From positions 1 to 38,697 of the forward strand of contig JAETPY010000017.1 of the NCBI GenBank assembly GCA_021770925.1: a stretch of 38,697 nt of DNA. Direction: 5' to 3'. The stretch's first letter is position 1, and each line of letters starts with the position of its first letter. This stretch comes from Erysipelotrichaceae bacterium (GTDB taxonomy: Bacteria; Bacillota_I; Bacilli_A; Erysipelotrichales; Coprobacillaceae). Of this stretch, positions 17,868 to 26,950 are shown piece after piece. Below the pieces are notes generated by a model. The model searched no databases. It was not told where the DNA came from and saw nothing but the letters and a program-made list of their open reading frames with translations. The position numbers were made by a program, and so were the translations under genes.

Positions 17868-18296
17868 ATGGATCAATTACTTAAAGAAATCGAAGCAGCA
17901 AAAAAAAGCAATAATAAATTACTATTAATTATTGGTACTCCTGGTAGTGGTAAATCTAAACTCATCCATGAATACAGTAAAGAAAGCGGCATTCCTATTT
18001 TAAATTTAGATAATATTTTTAAAGATACTTCTACCGACTTAATTAAAGTAATGAATGATTTTTTAGCAACTTATGATAAAGATGTATTATTATTAGATAA
18101 CAAGCGAATTCTTTATACTAAAGATTCTAATATTGATATGTTAGCTTTTCTAAAAGAATTAGCAAATAAAGTCGTTGTTGTTGCTACATGGAATGGAAAA
18201 ATTGAGAACGATAAATTAATTCATATTCGTTCTAAATTACCTACTGATTTGACTTATTCACTAACTGATGAAAATATAAAATTCATCCAAAAATAA
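17868..18296 (+). CDS. Orphan BrxF-like P-loop ATPase
   Basis: This 142-aa protein starts at ATG 17868 behind a strong AAAGGAGG site; an upstream in-frame ATG at 17793 lacks one and would add an unrelated hydrophobic stretch. Walker A is GTPGSGKS (23-30) and Walker B is DVLLLDN (72-78). The C-terminal part, VVVVATWNG (102-110), and the small overall size match what I remember of BrxF, the small P-loop protein of BREX type 3 phage-defence systems, which shows VLLLDNIEILF and an A-W-G stretch in the same order. No BrxC, PglX, BrxH, PglZ or BrxA gene is near. The function is unknown; it may be a stand-alone relative of BrxF with another role. Confidence 0.65.
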   Translation: MDQLLKEIEAAKKSNNKLLLIIGTPGSGKSKLIHEYSKESGIPILNLDNIFKDTSTDLIKVMNDFLATYDKDVLLLDNKRILYTKDSNIDMLAFLKELANKVVVVATWNGKIENDKLIHIRSKLPTDLTYSLTDENIKFIQK

Positions 18297-18336
18297 TATA
18301 CATTTTTCTAAAATGCTTTAGATTATTGACAAATTA

Positions 18337-18378
18337 AAGTAAAACAACTTTCTAATAAAAGTGGTTTTACTTTTTTAC
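18337..18378 (+). terminator. Rho-independent terminator after the BrxF-like gene
   Basis: AGTAAAACAACTTT pairs with AAAGTGGTTTTACT with one mismatch around a short loop and is followed by TTTTTT. It lies about 40 bases after the stop at 18296. Confidence 0.8.
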
Positions 18379-18426
18379 TTTGATTTTATATTTAAATTAT
18401 CAAAAATAATTCACCAATAAAACAAA

Positions 18427-18456
18427 AAAGATAAGCACCATTGGTTACCTTATCTT
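18427..18456 (-). terminator. Terminator of the V-type ATPase operon
   Basis: On the minus strand AAGATAAG pairs with CTTATCTT around a 12-base loop, followed by TTTTTTG. The left arm overlaps the stop codon of the subunit D gene. Confidence 0.85.
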
Positions 18457-19058
18457 TTCATTTCTTTAATAACTTTTTGACGAGTAAACTCTTCTCTTTC
18501 CTTTTCTTCTAACGCTTCAGTAATAACTTTGATCGTTGATTCAAAACGAGGGATTGAAATATTTTTCAAAGCATTAGCACGTTTTTGTGTTTTACGAATT
18601 GTATTAGCCAAACGATAAACACTATTTTCTACCTCTGCCAACAAAACTGTTAATTGTTTTACATTGTAAAAACAATTATACGCATAATCTACTTTCGAAT
18701 TAGAACGCTCAATATCGTATGTCATCTTTAAGGGTTGTTTATTATAAGAAATTTTAGGAATTTCTACTCCCATAACACTACGATATGCAATTGAGATTCC
18801 ATAATCCTCTGGAGTACTATTAACAATATCGCTAATCAATCCCATTGAAATATTTGCTTCTTGAAGCGCATCATATGCTTCTTGATATGAAGAAGTAATT
18901 TGATCACGGATAATTTTTACATCATCCAGCAAAGTCATCATTTCTTTGATTAAAACATTTCGTTTCTTGTCCATTAGATTATATCCCAGGTTTGCAAGCT
19001 GCAATGATTTTTTCATTGCAATCAAATTACCTTTTGTAGGAACTACTTTTAAGGCCAT
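18450..19058 (-). CDS. ntpD: V-type ATPase subunit D (central stalk)
   Basis: This 202-aa protein is the central rotor shaft that turns inside the A3B3 head and couples ATP hydrolysis to the membrane ring. The N terminus (VVPTKGNLIAMKKSLQLANLGYNLMDKKRNVL) matches the family's P-T-K/R..L motif and long helix. The C-terminal helix (LANTIRKTQKRANALKNISIPRFESTIKVI) is the other half of the coiled-coil shaft; the sequence between, with MGVEIPKI, is typical. It starts at ATG 19058 behind AAGGTGA, 2 bases after the subunit B stop. It is the last gene of the operon, and its stop lies in the terminator. Length is normal (about 200-215). Confidence 0.95.
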   Translation of the reverse strand: MALKVVPTKGNLIAMKKSLQLANLGYNLMDKKRNVLIKEMMTLLDDVKIIRDQITSSYQEAYDALQEANISMGLISDIVNSTPEDYGISIAYRSVMGVEIPKISYNKQPLKMTYDIERSNSKVDYAYNCFYNVKQLTVLLAEVENSVYRLANTIRKTQKRANALKNISIPRFESTIKVITEALEEKEREEFTRQKVIKEMKR

Positions 19059-19060
19059 GA

Positions 19061-20503
19061 CTAGTCACCTTCTTCTTGTAATTCTTTAATAATCTTCTTT
19101 TCTTTAATATTAAAACGCTCTGCTGCTTTTTCATGATTATAATATTGATCTAATAAAGCATTATCCAAACGATCCAAAGCCTCTCGAGGCAAAACAGATA
19201 CTAAATCCCAACCTAAATCTAATGTTTCTTCAATACTACGATTAGCATTAAAGCCCTGGTTGATAAAATACTCTTCAAACAATTTACCAAAAGTAATATA
19301 TTTTTTATCCATATCTGATAATTCATCCTCACCAATAACTGATGTCAATGAACGGACATCTTGAACATGAGCATAACACGCAAATAACTGATTAGCAATA
19401 TCTTGATGATCAGATCGTGTATACCCTTCACCAATACCATCTTTCATTAAACGACTAAGTGATGGTAATACTCCAACTGGAGGATAAATGCCTGCTGAGT
19501 TCAAGTCAACATCTAACGTAATCTGCCCTTCAGTGATATAACCTGTTAAATCTGGTACAGGATGGGTAATATCATTATTAGGCATAGTTAAAATCGGTAT
19601 TTGAGTTACTGATCCTTTAGCATCTTTGATAATTCCTGCCCTTTCATACAATGAAGCTAAATCTGAATACAAATATCCAGGATATCCCTTACGACCTGGA
19701 ATTTCTCCTTTACTTGAGGAAAATTCTCGTAAAGCCTCACAATAAGAAGTGACATCACTATAAATTACCAATACATGCATATCCTGTTTAAACGCTAAAT
19801 ATTCAGCAGCAGTTAAAGCACAACGTGGTGTTAAGATACGTTCAATGATTGGATCATTTGATAAATTTAAAAACATCACTACTCTTTCCATAACACCAGC
19901 TTCTTTGAAACTGCGTTTAAAATATTCAGCAACATCATTAGTAACTCCCATTGCCGCAAAAACAACAGCAAAACCTTTACCAGATTCATCAGCAATTTTA
20001 GCCTGTTTAACGATTTGTACTGCTAAACGATCATGAGGTAAACCAGATACTGAGAAAATTGGTAATTTTTGTCCTCGAATCAAAGTCGTCAAACAATCGA
20101 TTGAAGAAATTCCAGTATTAATATAATTACGTGGATATACTCTTGATACTGGATTTAATGGCAGTCCATTAATATCCATTTGAGCCTTGGCATATACTTC
20201 ACCTAAACCATCGATTGGACGACCAGCTCCTGAAAAAATTCTTCCTAAGATTTCTTTAGAAACAGGTAATTCCATTGGTTTACCTAACAAACTAGTTTTT
20301 GTATTTTCAAGTGATAAGCCATTAGTTCCTTCAAATACTTGAATAACAACTTTTTCACCTTCAATTTGAACAATTCGGCCTGCTCGACTTGTTCCATCTT
20401 TTAATTGAATTTCAACCATTTCGTCATATGAAGCACCTTTAACGTGGTCTAAAACGACTAATGGTCCATTAATTTCATTTAATCCTACATATTGTAGTGA
20501 CAT
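19061..20503 (-). CDS. ntpB: V-type ATPase subunit B (non-catalytic)
   Basis: This 480-aa subunit alternates with subunit A in the head. It has the F1/V1 nucleotide-binding fold without a canonical Walker A; the loop reads [12 protein letters not shown], as expected for B. Other family landmarks are [37 protein letters not shown] and [22 protein letters not shown]. Two ATGs are possible, 20509 and 20503. GGAGG is only 3 bases before the first but 9 bases before the second, so I use 20503. It lies 13 bases downstream of the subunit A stop and 2 bases upstream of subunit D. Confidence 0.95.
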   Translation of the reverse strand: MSLQYVGLNEINGPLVVLDHVKGASYDEMVEIQLKDGTSRAGRIVQIEGEKVVIQVFEGTNGLSLENTKTSLLGKPMELPVSKEILGRIFSGAGRPIDGLGEVYAKAQMDINGLPLNPVSRVYPRNYINTGISSIDCLTTLIRGQKLPIFSVSGLPHDRLAVQIVKQAKIADESGKGFAVVFAAMGVTNDVAEYFKRSFKEAGVMERVVMFLNLSNDPIIERILTPRCALTAAEYLAFKQDMHVLVIYSDVTSYCEALREFSSSKGEIPGRKGYPGYLYSDLASLYERAGIIKDAKGSVTQIPILTMPNNDITHPVPDLTGYITEGQITLDVDLNSAGIYPPVGVLPSLSRLMKDGIGEGYTRSDHQDIANQLFACYAHVQDVRSLTSVIGEDELSDMDKKYITFGKLFEEYFINQGFNANRSIEETLDLGWDLVSVLPREALDRLDNALLDQYYNHEKAAERFNIKEKKIIKELQEEGD

Positions 20504-20516
20504 AATCATTTTCCTC

Positions 20517-22268
20517 CTACGCTACTGATTTAATTGCTTCATCAATATCTTGATAATAAGTATCTAATTTATCAATATTATTATTAGGCACATCATATTT
20601 CATCTTAATTACTTGATCAAAGATACCTGTATCCACAATCCGTCTTACAACTTTACCTTGATTAACCGCTTCTTTACAACGTTTATTTAAATACAAGATT
20701 ACTTCCATCATTTTTAACTGCTTTTCCATTGGAACATAAGTATCATCTTTATGAAAAGCATTTTGTTGCAAATAACCAACGCGAATCACTTTAGCAACTT
20801 CGATAATTAGTTTTTGATCTTCTGGTAAAACATCAGGTCCCATTAATTGAACGATTTCGTTTAATTTTGCTTCCTCTGCTAAGATATAAGCAATTTCCTG
20901 ACGATCACTAACAAATTTAGGGCTAACGTTTTTACTGTACCACTTCTCTAAATCATAAACATAGTCACTATAACTTTGTGTCCAGTTGATAGCAAAATAG
21001 TGACGAGCATATGCTAAAGCTTTATCAAGTGCCCAAAAACAACGAACAAAACGTTTTGTATTTTGAGTAACTGGTTCCGAAAAATCAGCGCCTTGTGGTG
21101 AGACCGCACCAATAATTGATACCGAACCTTCTTTCCCATTTAAAGTTTCCATATATCCAGCCCGTTCATAAAATTGTGATAAACGTGATGGTAAATATGC
21201 TGGAAATCCTTCTTCTGCCGGCATTTCTTCAAGACGCCCAGAAATTTCACGAAGTGCTTCTGCCCAACGTGAAGTTGAGTCTGCCATGATTGCCACATGA
21301 TATCCCATATCACGATAATATTCAGCTAAAGTAATTCCTGTATAAATACTTGCTTCACGTGCTGCCACTGGCATATTTGAAGTATTAGCAATCAGCACTG
21401 TTCTATCGGTAAGAGGTTTGCCGCTTTTAGGATCAATCAATTCACTAAATTCTTCAAGAACCTGCGTCATCTCGTTACCACGTTCTCCACAACCAACATA
21501 AACAATAATATCCGCATCACACCATTTTGCGATTTGATGCTGTGTCATTGTTTTCCCAGTTCCAAAACCACCAGGAATCGCAGCGGTCCCTCCCTTAGCG
21601 ATTGGAAATAAAGTATCAATAACCCGCTGTCCTGTTACCAGAGGAATTGCTATTGGTAATCTCTTCATTACAGGACGAGCTTGTTTGATTGGCCATTTTT
21701 GACACAATGTACATTCTATGATCTTTCCATTTTCATCTTCAAGTTTCATAATTGTATCATTAATCGTATATTGACCATTTTTGACCACTTCGATAACTTT
21801 ACCACTAATCAATGGACTAACCATACATTTATGAATTATTAAATCAGTTTCTGGTGTTGTTGCATATATATCGCCACCTTTAAGCTGATCTCCAGCTTTA
21901 ACCATCATGGTTACATCCCACTTTTTATTTATATCTAAAGAATCAACATTACTTCCAGCCTGGATAAATGCCCCTGATTCTTTTTCAAGAGCTTTTAAAG
22001 GACGTTCAATTCCATCAAAAATATTTCTCAAAATTCCTGGACCTAACGTTGCACAGATTGGTGAATGTGTTGAAACAACTGGTTCACCAGGCTTAAGACC
22101 TGTAGTAGTCTCATATACCTGAATAGTAGTGAATTCCTTTGAAATAGAAATTACTTCACCCATCAATGAATTATTACCTACATATACCATCTCCAACATT
22201 GAAAAAGATACTGTATCTTTTACTTTTACAACAGGTCCATTAATCGAATAAATTACATTATTGTTCAT
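20517..22268 (-). CDS. ntpA: V-type ATPase catalytic subunit A
   Basis: This 583-aa subunit hydrolyses ATP in the V1 head. Walker A is GGFGTGKT at 233-240, with catalytic Lys239; the arginine-rich and stator-contact stretches ([14 protein letters not shown]-like, [31 protein letters not shown]) match the family closely. The extra non-homologous insert of about 90 residues that separates A subunits from F1 beta lies at about 110-200. It starts at ATG 22268 behind GGGGG. It sits between subunits E and B in the standard order. Length is normal (about 585-595). Confidence 0.96.
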   Translation of the reverse strand: MNNNVIYSINGPVVKVKDTVSFSMLEMVYVGNNSLMGEVISISKEFTTIQVYETTTGLKPGEPVVSTHSPICATLGPGILRNIFDGIERPLKALEKESGAFIQAGSNVDSLDINKKWDVTMMVKAGDQLKGGDIYATTPETDLIIHKCMVSPLISGKVIEVVKNGQYTINDTIMKLEDENGKIIECTLCQKWPIKQARPVMKRLPIAIPLVTGQRVIDTLFPIAKGGTAAIPGGFGTGKTMTQHQIAKWCDADIIVYVGCGERGNEMTQVLEEFSELIDPKSGKPLTDRTVLIANTSNMPVAAREASIYTGITLAEYYRDMGYHVAIMADSTSRWAEALREISGRLEEMPAEEGFPAYLPSRLSQFYERAGYMETLNGKEGSVSIIGAVSPQGADFSEPVTQNTKRFVRCFWALDKALAYARHYFAINWTQSYSDYVYDLEKWYSKNVSPKFVSDRQEIAYILAEEAKLNEIVQLMGPDVLPEDQKLIIEVAKVIRVGYLQQNAFHKDDTYVPMEKQLKMMEVILYLNKRCKEAVNQGKVVRRIVDTGIFDQVIKMKYDVPNNNIDKLDTYYQDIDEAIKSVA

Positions 22269-22283
22269 ATATTAACCCCCTGT

Positions 22284-22880
22284 CTATTTAATCATTAATC
22301 CTGATGTTTTATAAAACCAATCCTTTTGGCTTTCTAAAGCAGAGTCTAATGATTCATCAACAACTACATTAGTTACTTTATTTTTAATAATAAAACCACC
22401 AATCTTAATTTTATCGCTTGTTTTAACTTCTAAAGCAATACCATAAGCTTCTATTAATTCATCTTTATATTTCATATCTTCTTCTCTAAGCTCAAGAATT
22501 GAATCTTCCATTTGATATAGTTTACAAATTTCTTCCATATGCTTAATAAGATATTTTTGATAATCTTTACTACTTACAAATGTAACCAGTTTATCTTTAG
22601 CTTCTTTAAAAATATTTGTTACATACTCATCTCTTTTTACAACTAATTTTTTAGTTTTTTCCTCTTGAGACAAAGAAGCTTCGACACTTGCACTTGAAGA
22701 AATCTCTGCCAGTTCCTTGGCTAAAAGAGCTTCCGCATCTTTTTTAGCCTCAGCCTTAATTTGGTTATACGCCTCTTCTTCAAGCTGTTTTGCTTCTGCT
22801 AAAATTCTTTCTTCTTCAAGACTAGCCAGTCTTTCAATCTCTTCTTTCATATAAAGAAATACTTGTTCTTTCTTTTCCAT
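22284..22880 (-). CDS. ntpE: V-type ATPase subunit E (peripheral stalk)
   Basis: This 198-aa protein has a long charged N-terminal coiled coil (about 5-110, rich in Glu, Lys and Ala: RILAEAKQLEEEA) and a compact C-terminal domain (about 110-198) with GIALEVKTSDKIKIGGFIIKN, the usual subunit E pattern of a strand pair holding the stator to the head. It starts at ATG 22880 after AAGGGG. It is 12 bases downstream of subunit F and 15 bases upstream of subunit A. It pairs with the small coiled-coil protein encoded first in the operon to form the stator. Confidence 0.9.
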   Translation of the reverse strand: MEKKEQVFLYMKEEIERLASLEEERILAEAKQLEEEAYNQIKAEAKKDAEALLAKELAEISSSASVEASLSQEEKTKKLVVKRDEYVTNIFKEAKDKLVTFVSSKDYQKYLIKHMEEICKLYQMEDSILELREEDMKYKDELIEAYGIALEVKTSDKIKIGGFIIKNKVTNVVVDESLDSALESQKDWFYKTSGLMIK

Positions 22881-22892
22881 AGCATTCCCCTT

Positions 22893-23201
22893 CTATAACT
22901 TCACACCAATTGCTTCAGAAACATATTTATCGATGGTTTCACCAATTTTTGATTCACCATGACGATCAGGTATTTCTACAAGCAGCGGCTTTTGTTGTTT
23001 TAACTTAATTTCCGAGATAACATCAGGTGCAAGTTCAATTAAATTAGTAGTAATCAAGATGATTCCAATCGAATCATCTTTTAATTTTGTTTCTAGTAAT
23101 TCAAGAAACTCTCTTCTTTTATGAACTACCTCCCCTTCGATTCCTACTAGTCTAAGCCCAACTTGAGTATCGATATTATCACTTATACAATAAAATCGCA
23201 C
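22893..23201 (-). CDS. ntpG: V-type ATPase subunit F (central stalk, NtpG type)
   Basis: This protein of about 102 aa binds subunit D in the rotor. It has the Rossmann-like pattern of subunit F: FYCISDNIDTQVGLRLVGIEG, GIILITTNLIELAPDVI and a final amphipathic helix. No ATG is in frame near the start. GTG 23201 gives the family N terminus (M-R-F-Y-C-I-S-D) and is well spaced from GAAAGAATG; GTG 23210 would add three residues and cannot be excluded. It lies between subunits K and E, as in other V-ATPase operons. A GTG start with a weak ribosome site may keep its yield low. Confidence 0.9.
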   Translation of the reverse strand: MRFYCISDNIDTQVGLRLVGIEGEVVHKRREFLELLETKLKDDSIGIILITTNLIELAPDVISEIKLKQQKPLLVEIPDRHGESKIGETIDKYVSEAIGVKL

Positions 23202-23220
23202 AATAATCACATTCTTTCGA

Positions 23221-23652
23221 TTAGATTTTGTTGATAATCAAAATAGAAATTAATAACCCGTAAATTGCAACCCCTTCACCTAAGGCTACGAAAATCAATG
23301 ATTTACCAAAGTTCTTTTCATTTTCAGAGAATGCTCCAATTGCAGCAGGAGCAGCAGCAGCAACTGCAATCCCAGCACCTAATGCTGATAAACCAGTAGC
23401 TAAAGCAGCAGCAACGAAACCTAACCCTTGAGCAATCGTTCCAGTAATAACTGCTGTTTCCTCAGCGTATACGCCATTAGTTATAGCAGCTAAATATAAT
23501 GCCAAACAAACAGCCCCGGCAAAACCAGCAATATGTGATGCAAGTCTGATCTTTGCACTTTTTACACTTACCTTTCCTGTAAATACTTTAATTAATGGTA
23601 ATGATAATAAAATAACTACTAATGCTGGTAAAATAAATTCTAAAACTGTCAT
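23221..23652 (-). CDS. ntpK: V-type ATPase subunit K (membrane rotor ring, proteolipid)
   Basis: This 143-aa, four-helix protein forms the ion-carrying ring. Only the second hairpin looks like a true c-type unit: a Gly/Ala-rich helix (GLSALGAGIAVAAAAPAAIG, about 87-106), polar loop SENEKN, and helix 116-140 with the ion-binding Glu126 in VALGEGVAIYGL. Helices 1 and 2 (4-23 and 38-60) have no c-type loop or carboxylate. It is shorter than the 156-aa NtpK of Enterococcus hirae. The residue after the Glu is Gly rather than the Thr/Ser often linked to sodium binding, so the ion used is uncertain. A GGAGG site precedes ATG 23652. Confidence 0.93.
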   Translation of the reverse strand: MTVLEFILPALVVILLSLPLIKVFTGKVSVKSAKIRLASHIAGFAGAVCLALYLAAITNGVYAEETAVITGTIAQGLGFVAAALATGLSALGAGIAVAAAAPAAIGAFSENEKNFGKSLIFVALGEGVAIYGLLISILIINKI

Positions 23653-23672
23653 AATAATTTCCTCCTAAACTT

Positions 23673-25565
23673 TTATTCCTCTTTAATAGTTTTAAATGGT
23701 ATACCGTTTCCTTCATAATATCTACTGAACATTTCATAGAATTCTAAACGTAAAACCTGAATACCCACAATCAATCCTTCTAAGCACATTACAAAAATAT
23801 TACCAAATATAATAACGGCTAATTCACCAACGCCTCCAACCATTTCCGCTAGAGTATATACAACCAACATCATTCCGGCATGTGATAATACAAATCCTCC
23901 TACCCTTAAAAATGACATCGTGTTAGTGATAAAAGATAAAACTACCTCAAATAATTCAAAGAATCCTTCTACAAAGAAAGCCCCAAATCCATTTGGAAAC
24001 ATTACTTCATGTTCTTCAAATTTTCTTATTAATGGCTCTTTTAGAAAAATTAATAATAATGGAACCACGATTAATCCAATTACATAAATCATATTAACAA
24101 AATCTAATCCTAAAAACATATTTAATACTAAACCTAAAATAGAGATATAAAATACTAATCCACAAACCCCATTCTGGCTTAAAACAGCTTCACCAATATT
24201 TTTCTTTTTCAAATTCAAAACAACATTAAATGACATTGAAATAATGATTAAAATAATTCCTAGACAAATCGCTGCCATTAATAATGTCATTGTATTATCA
24301 GGTGACATAGCATTAAACATCGGAATCAAAATTTCTTCATTCCCAAATACCGATCCAAAAAACACTCCAAATAAAGCACTCGAAATTCCTAAACGAATTC
24401 CTACTGCACCCAATTGTAAACCAAACTTTTTATAAGCAGCATATCCAACTAGTGAAAGAATAATTCCCTGTCCTACATCTCCAAACATTATTCCAAATAA
24501 CAAAGTATATGATAATGAAACTAACAATGTTGGATCAGCATCATTATATTTAGGCACACCGTACATTTCTACAAACATTCTAAATGGTCGTGAAAACCAG
24601 TTGCTTTTAAGCAATGTTGGCGGTGATAACCGTACATCACTATTAGCCGCCTTTATGTCAACAGTTACTGACTCAATAGTTTCAAAATCTTCCTTAAATT
24701 TTTTCACACTTTTACTCGGTACAAAACCATTTACTGTAAGCTTATCTCCAATTACAACAACGTATTTTTGCATAACATATACATCATTTAGATGCTTTGC
24801 AATTGTATAAATTTCGTTAAGTTTATCTTGTTCATTTGCAAACATCTTATCAATGCGCATCTTGAGCTTTTTACAGTGCTCAATTGCTGCATTTGCCTCT
24901 TCCTGAATCTCACTGATTGCCAGTTCAGGTGAACCATGAACAAAAGCTGGAATATGAATTCGTTCAAAATATAACGATGAAAAGATATTATCAACCTCTG
25001 GTGCATCACCAGGAGTTGTAATATACATACACCAGATATATTGATTATCATTATGAAATGCTTTAAATATAAATGGTAATGACTCATAATAATCTAATTT
25101 CGAAACATTATTTGCTGGAATCTTACCAAACCTTACTTGAAGATAATTGCAGCTAAATAAATCATCAAAATCCACATCAATATCAGCTACATGCTGTAAT
25201 TGAATAACGGCCTCTTGATTTTCAATAATCATTTGATCAAGTTGAACCTTTACAGCATCAATACGTTCAACATCAAGTAATAAATCATCTAGATACTCTT
25301 TAACCCGTAATACATTAATTTGATTAGTTTTTACTGGCACTTCTTCAAGCTTAAAATTATATTTATTTGCTGCATCATTTAAACGTACCAGAATTTCTTC
25401 ATAAAGATTATCTTGATTATAAACACTAAGTCCCGTTACACTATCTATAAACTTAGAAGCCAGCTCAGGATGAAAATCATCATGGCTAAAAAGTTTTAAT
25501 AAAACTTCATTGTAACGATACTTATCAAAATTAATACTAACCAGGTTTAATCTTGAAATTGCCAT
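23673..25565 (-). CDS. ntpI: V-type ATPase subunit I (a subunit), full length
   Basis: This 630-aa stator subunit carries the ion half-channels. The N-terminal soluble part (1 to about 330) ends in the DPTLLVSLSYTLLFGIMFGDVGQG junction, followed by about eight membrane helices. The essential arginine is R554 in NTMSFLRVGGF. GGAGGG lies 5 bases before ATG 25565; a longer reading from 25613 would overlap the upstream gene and has no ribosome site. It begins 10 bases after the shorter paralog and shares with it RFGKIP, an FSS..FE motif and the membrane junction. This copy alone can do the normal ion-transport job. Confidence 0.94.
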   Translation of the reverse strand: MAISRLNLVSINFDKYRYNEVLLKLFSHDDFHPELASKFIDSVTGLSVYNQDNLYEEILVRLNDAANKYNFKLEEVPVKTNQINVLRVKEYLDDLLLDVERIDAVKVQLDQMIIENQEAVIQLQHVADIDVDFDDLFSCNYLQVRFGKIPANNVSKLDYYESLPFIFKAFHNDNQYIWCMYITTPGDAPEVDNIFSSLYFERIHIPAFVHGSPELAISEIQEEANAAIEHCKKLKMRIDKMFANEQDKLNEIYTIAKHLNDVYVMQKYVVVIGDKLTVNGFVPSKSVKKFKEDFETIESVTVDIKAANSDVRLSPPTLLKSNWFSRPFRMFVEMYGVPKYNDADPTLLVSLSYTLLFGIMFGDVGQGIILSLVGYAAYKKFGLQLGAVGIRLGISSALFGVFFGSVFGNEEILIPMFNAMSPDNTMTLLMAAICLGIILIIISMSFNVVLNLKKKNIGEAVLSQNGVCGLVFYISILGLVLNMFLGLDFVNMIYVIGLIVVPLLLIFLKEPLIRKFEEHEVMFPNGFGAFFVEGFFELFEVVLSFITNTMSFLRVGGFVLSHAGMMLVVYTLAEMVGGVGELAVIIFGNIFVMCLEGLIVGIQVLRLEFYEMFSRYYEGNGIPFKTIKEE

Positions 25566-25575
25566 TATATCCCTC

Positions 25576-26937
25576 CTATATCTTAATTGACTTCCGTGTA
25601 ACTTTTTTTGCAATTATCAATATAACCATAACAATAACCCAAATACTAAATCCAAACAGGAATGTATGAATAATATGCACTGGTAAATTTGCTAAGGGCT
25701 TATATAATTCAATTTGATAAAATACAGTCCCATAAAATATTCCACCCGCTAAAATCGCTACTCCTATACGTTTTAATATTTCACCAAAATTATTGGATTT
25801 TTTAATTGTTACTAATAATCCTAACCCTATTAATAAAGCACCTAGACCAATATCCCCAACACATACTGCACTAATTACCATTGAAAATATAGCAATCAAA
25901 GCAGTTGGATCGAAGGTATCTCCTAATGTAACGCTTAAAATATTTTCAAACGGCTGAAATAATGAATTATTTTTTACCAATACTGGTGCTACAATATTCC
26001 TCTTTTCATAAATATTAACAGGTAACTCAATTACTTTAATACTATTAATCTCACTAAATTTAGCTTGAATTTCTTCTAAGTCAAAACTACTAAAAGTATA
26101 AATTGCTGCCTTTTGTGAAAAATCAACAACATAACAACATTTATCATACAACCTTTTAAGATTATACAATCTTGTAAACATCTCCAATATCTCATTTCGA
26201 TATTTGTTTCGTATTTCTTCAAGTTTTAAATCCATTTTTTTAATATACTGCTCCATAGCTGCTGATTCTTCAATCAATTCATTAATTGCTTCATGAATTT
26301 TTCCATGTGCAAAACCAGGTAAACTAATTGATTCAAATGACATCGAAGAAAACGCATTATCAATTTCTGAAATATTATTTGTAAGACCTGCATAAACGAT
26401 CCATACATATTGTTTTGAACGATTTAATTCTTTAAATATGAATTCATAATCACGATAATATTGTATCTTTGCAAAATCCTCAACTGGAATTTTACCAAAA
26501 CGACAAGTAATATACTTAGTATTTTGAACCTCATCTACACTTATCTTTGACTCTTCAAGATCCTTCAACAAAATAATCGCTTCATCGTTTTCATCTTTTT
26601 CTTTGATAATTCCTTCTTTAATATTGATAATATTATCAATTTGATTATTAATATCATTTATTAATTTGTTTGTATCATCCAAATTAATTTCTTTAAACTC
26701 ATTATCTTGAACATTACTATCAAGAGTCAAACGATTTAAAATATGATAGATATTATCAAGTGGTTCATTATATGGATTAACTACATCCATAATCGATACC
26801 CCTTTAACATTATTAACTATTTTTTTAGAGTCTTGAGGAATCATTTCATCTTGATACTCAGTCATCTTAATCAACACTTTCATTAAATCTTTATGTTCAA
26901 AAGAAATATTAAAGAAATGTGTTTTTATAATAGCCAT
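25576..26937 (-). CDS. Short V-type ATPase subunit I paralog lacking the C-terminal half of the membrane domain
   Basis: This 453-aa protein is a clear paralog of the next gene. The shared motifs, in the same order, are CRFGKIP (145-151), NAFSSMSFESISLPGFAHG (194-212), LVKNNSLFQPF (320-330) and the membrane junction FDPTALIAIF...VGDIGLG (342-366). Only about four helices follow (346-443), then a basic tail and the stop. The helices that hold the essential arginine and the second half-channel are missing. The end is clean: the stop is 10 bases from the next gene, there is no leftover coding sequence, and the frame is intact throughout. It may act as an accessory stator piece or regulator; the role is unknown. 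Confidence 0.85.
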   Translation of the reverse strand: MAIIKTHFFNISFEHKDLMKVLIKMTEYQDEMIPQDSKKIVNNVKGVSIMDVVNPYNEPLDNIYHILNRLTLDSNVQDNEFKEINLDDTNKLINDINNQIDNIINIKEGIIKEKDENDEAIILLKDLEESKISVDEVQNTKYITCRFGKIPVEDFAKIQYYRDYEFIFKELNRSKQYVWIVYAGLTNNISEIDNAFSSMSFESISLPGFAHGKIHEAINELIEESAAMEQYIKKMDLKLEEIRNKYRNEILEMFTRLYNLKRLYDKCCYVVDFSQKAAIYTFSSFDLEEIQAKFSEINSIKVIELPVNIYEKRNIVAPVLVKNNSLFQPFENILSVTLGDTFDPTALIAIFSMVISAVCVGDIGLGALLIGLGLLVTIKKSNNFGEILKRIGVAILAGGIFYGTVFYQIELYKPLANLPVHIIHTFLFGFSIWVIVMVILIIAKKVTRKSIKI

Positions 26938-26950
26938 TCATTAATCCCTC

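Noticed and set aside
17868-18296. A BREX defence island
   Set aside because: Only the BrxF-like gene is present; the neighbours on both sides are a lipoprotein and a housekeeping V-ATPase operon.
24788-25087. A 99-codon minus-strand frame inside the full-length subunit I gene
   Set aside because: It is a shifted frame of the same strand within a well-supported gene and has no domain.
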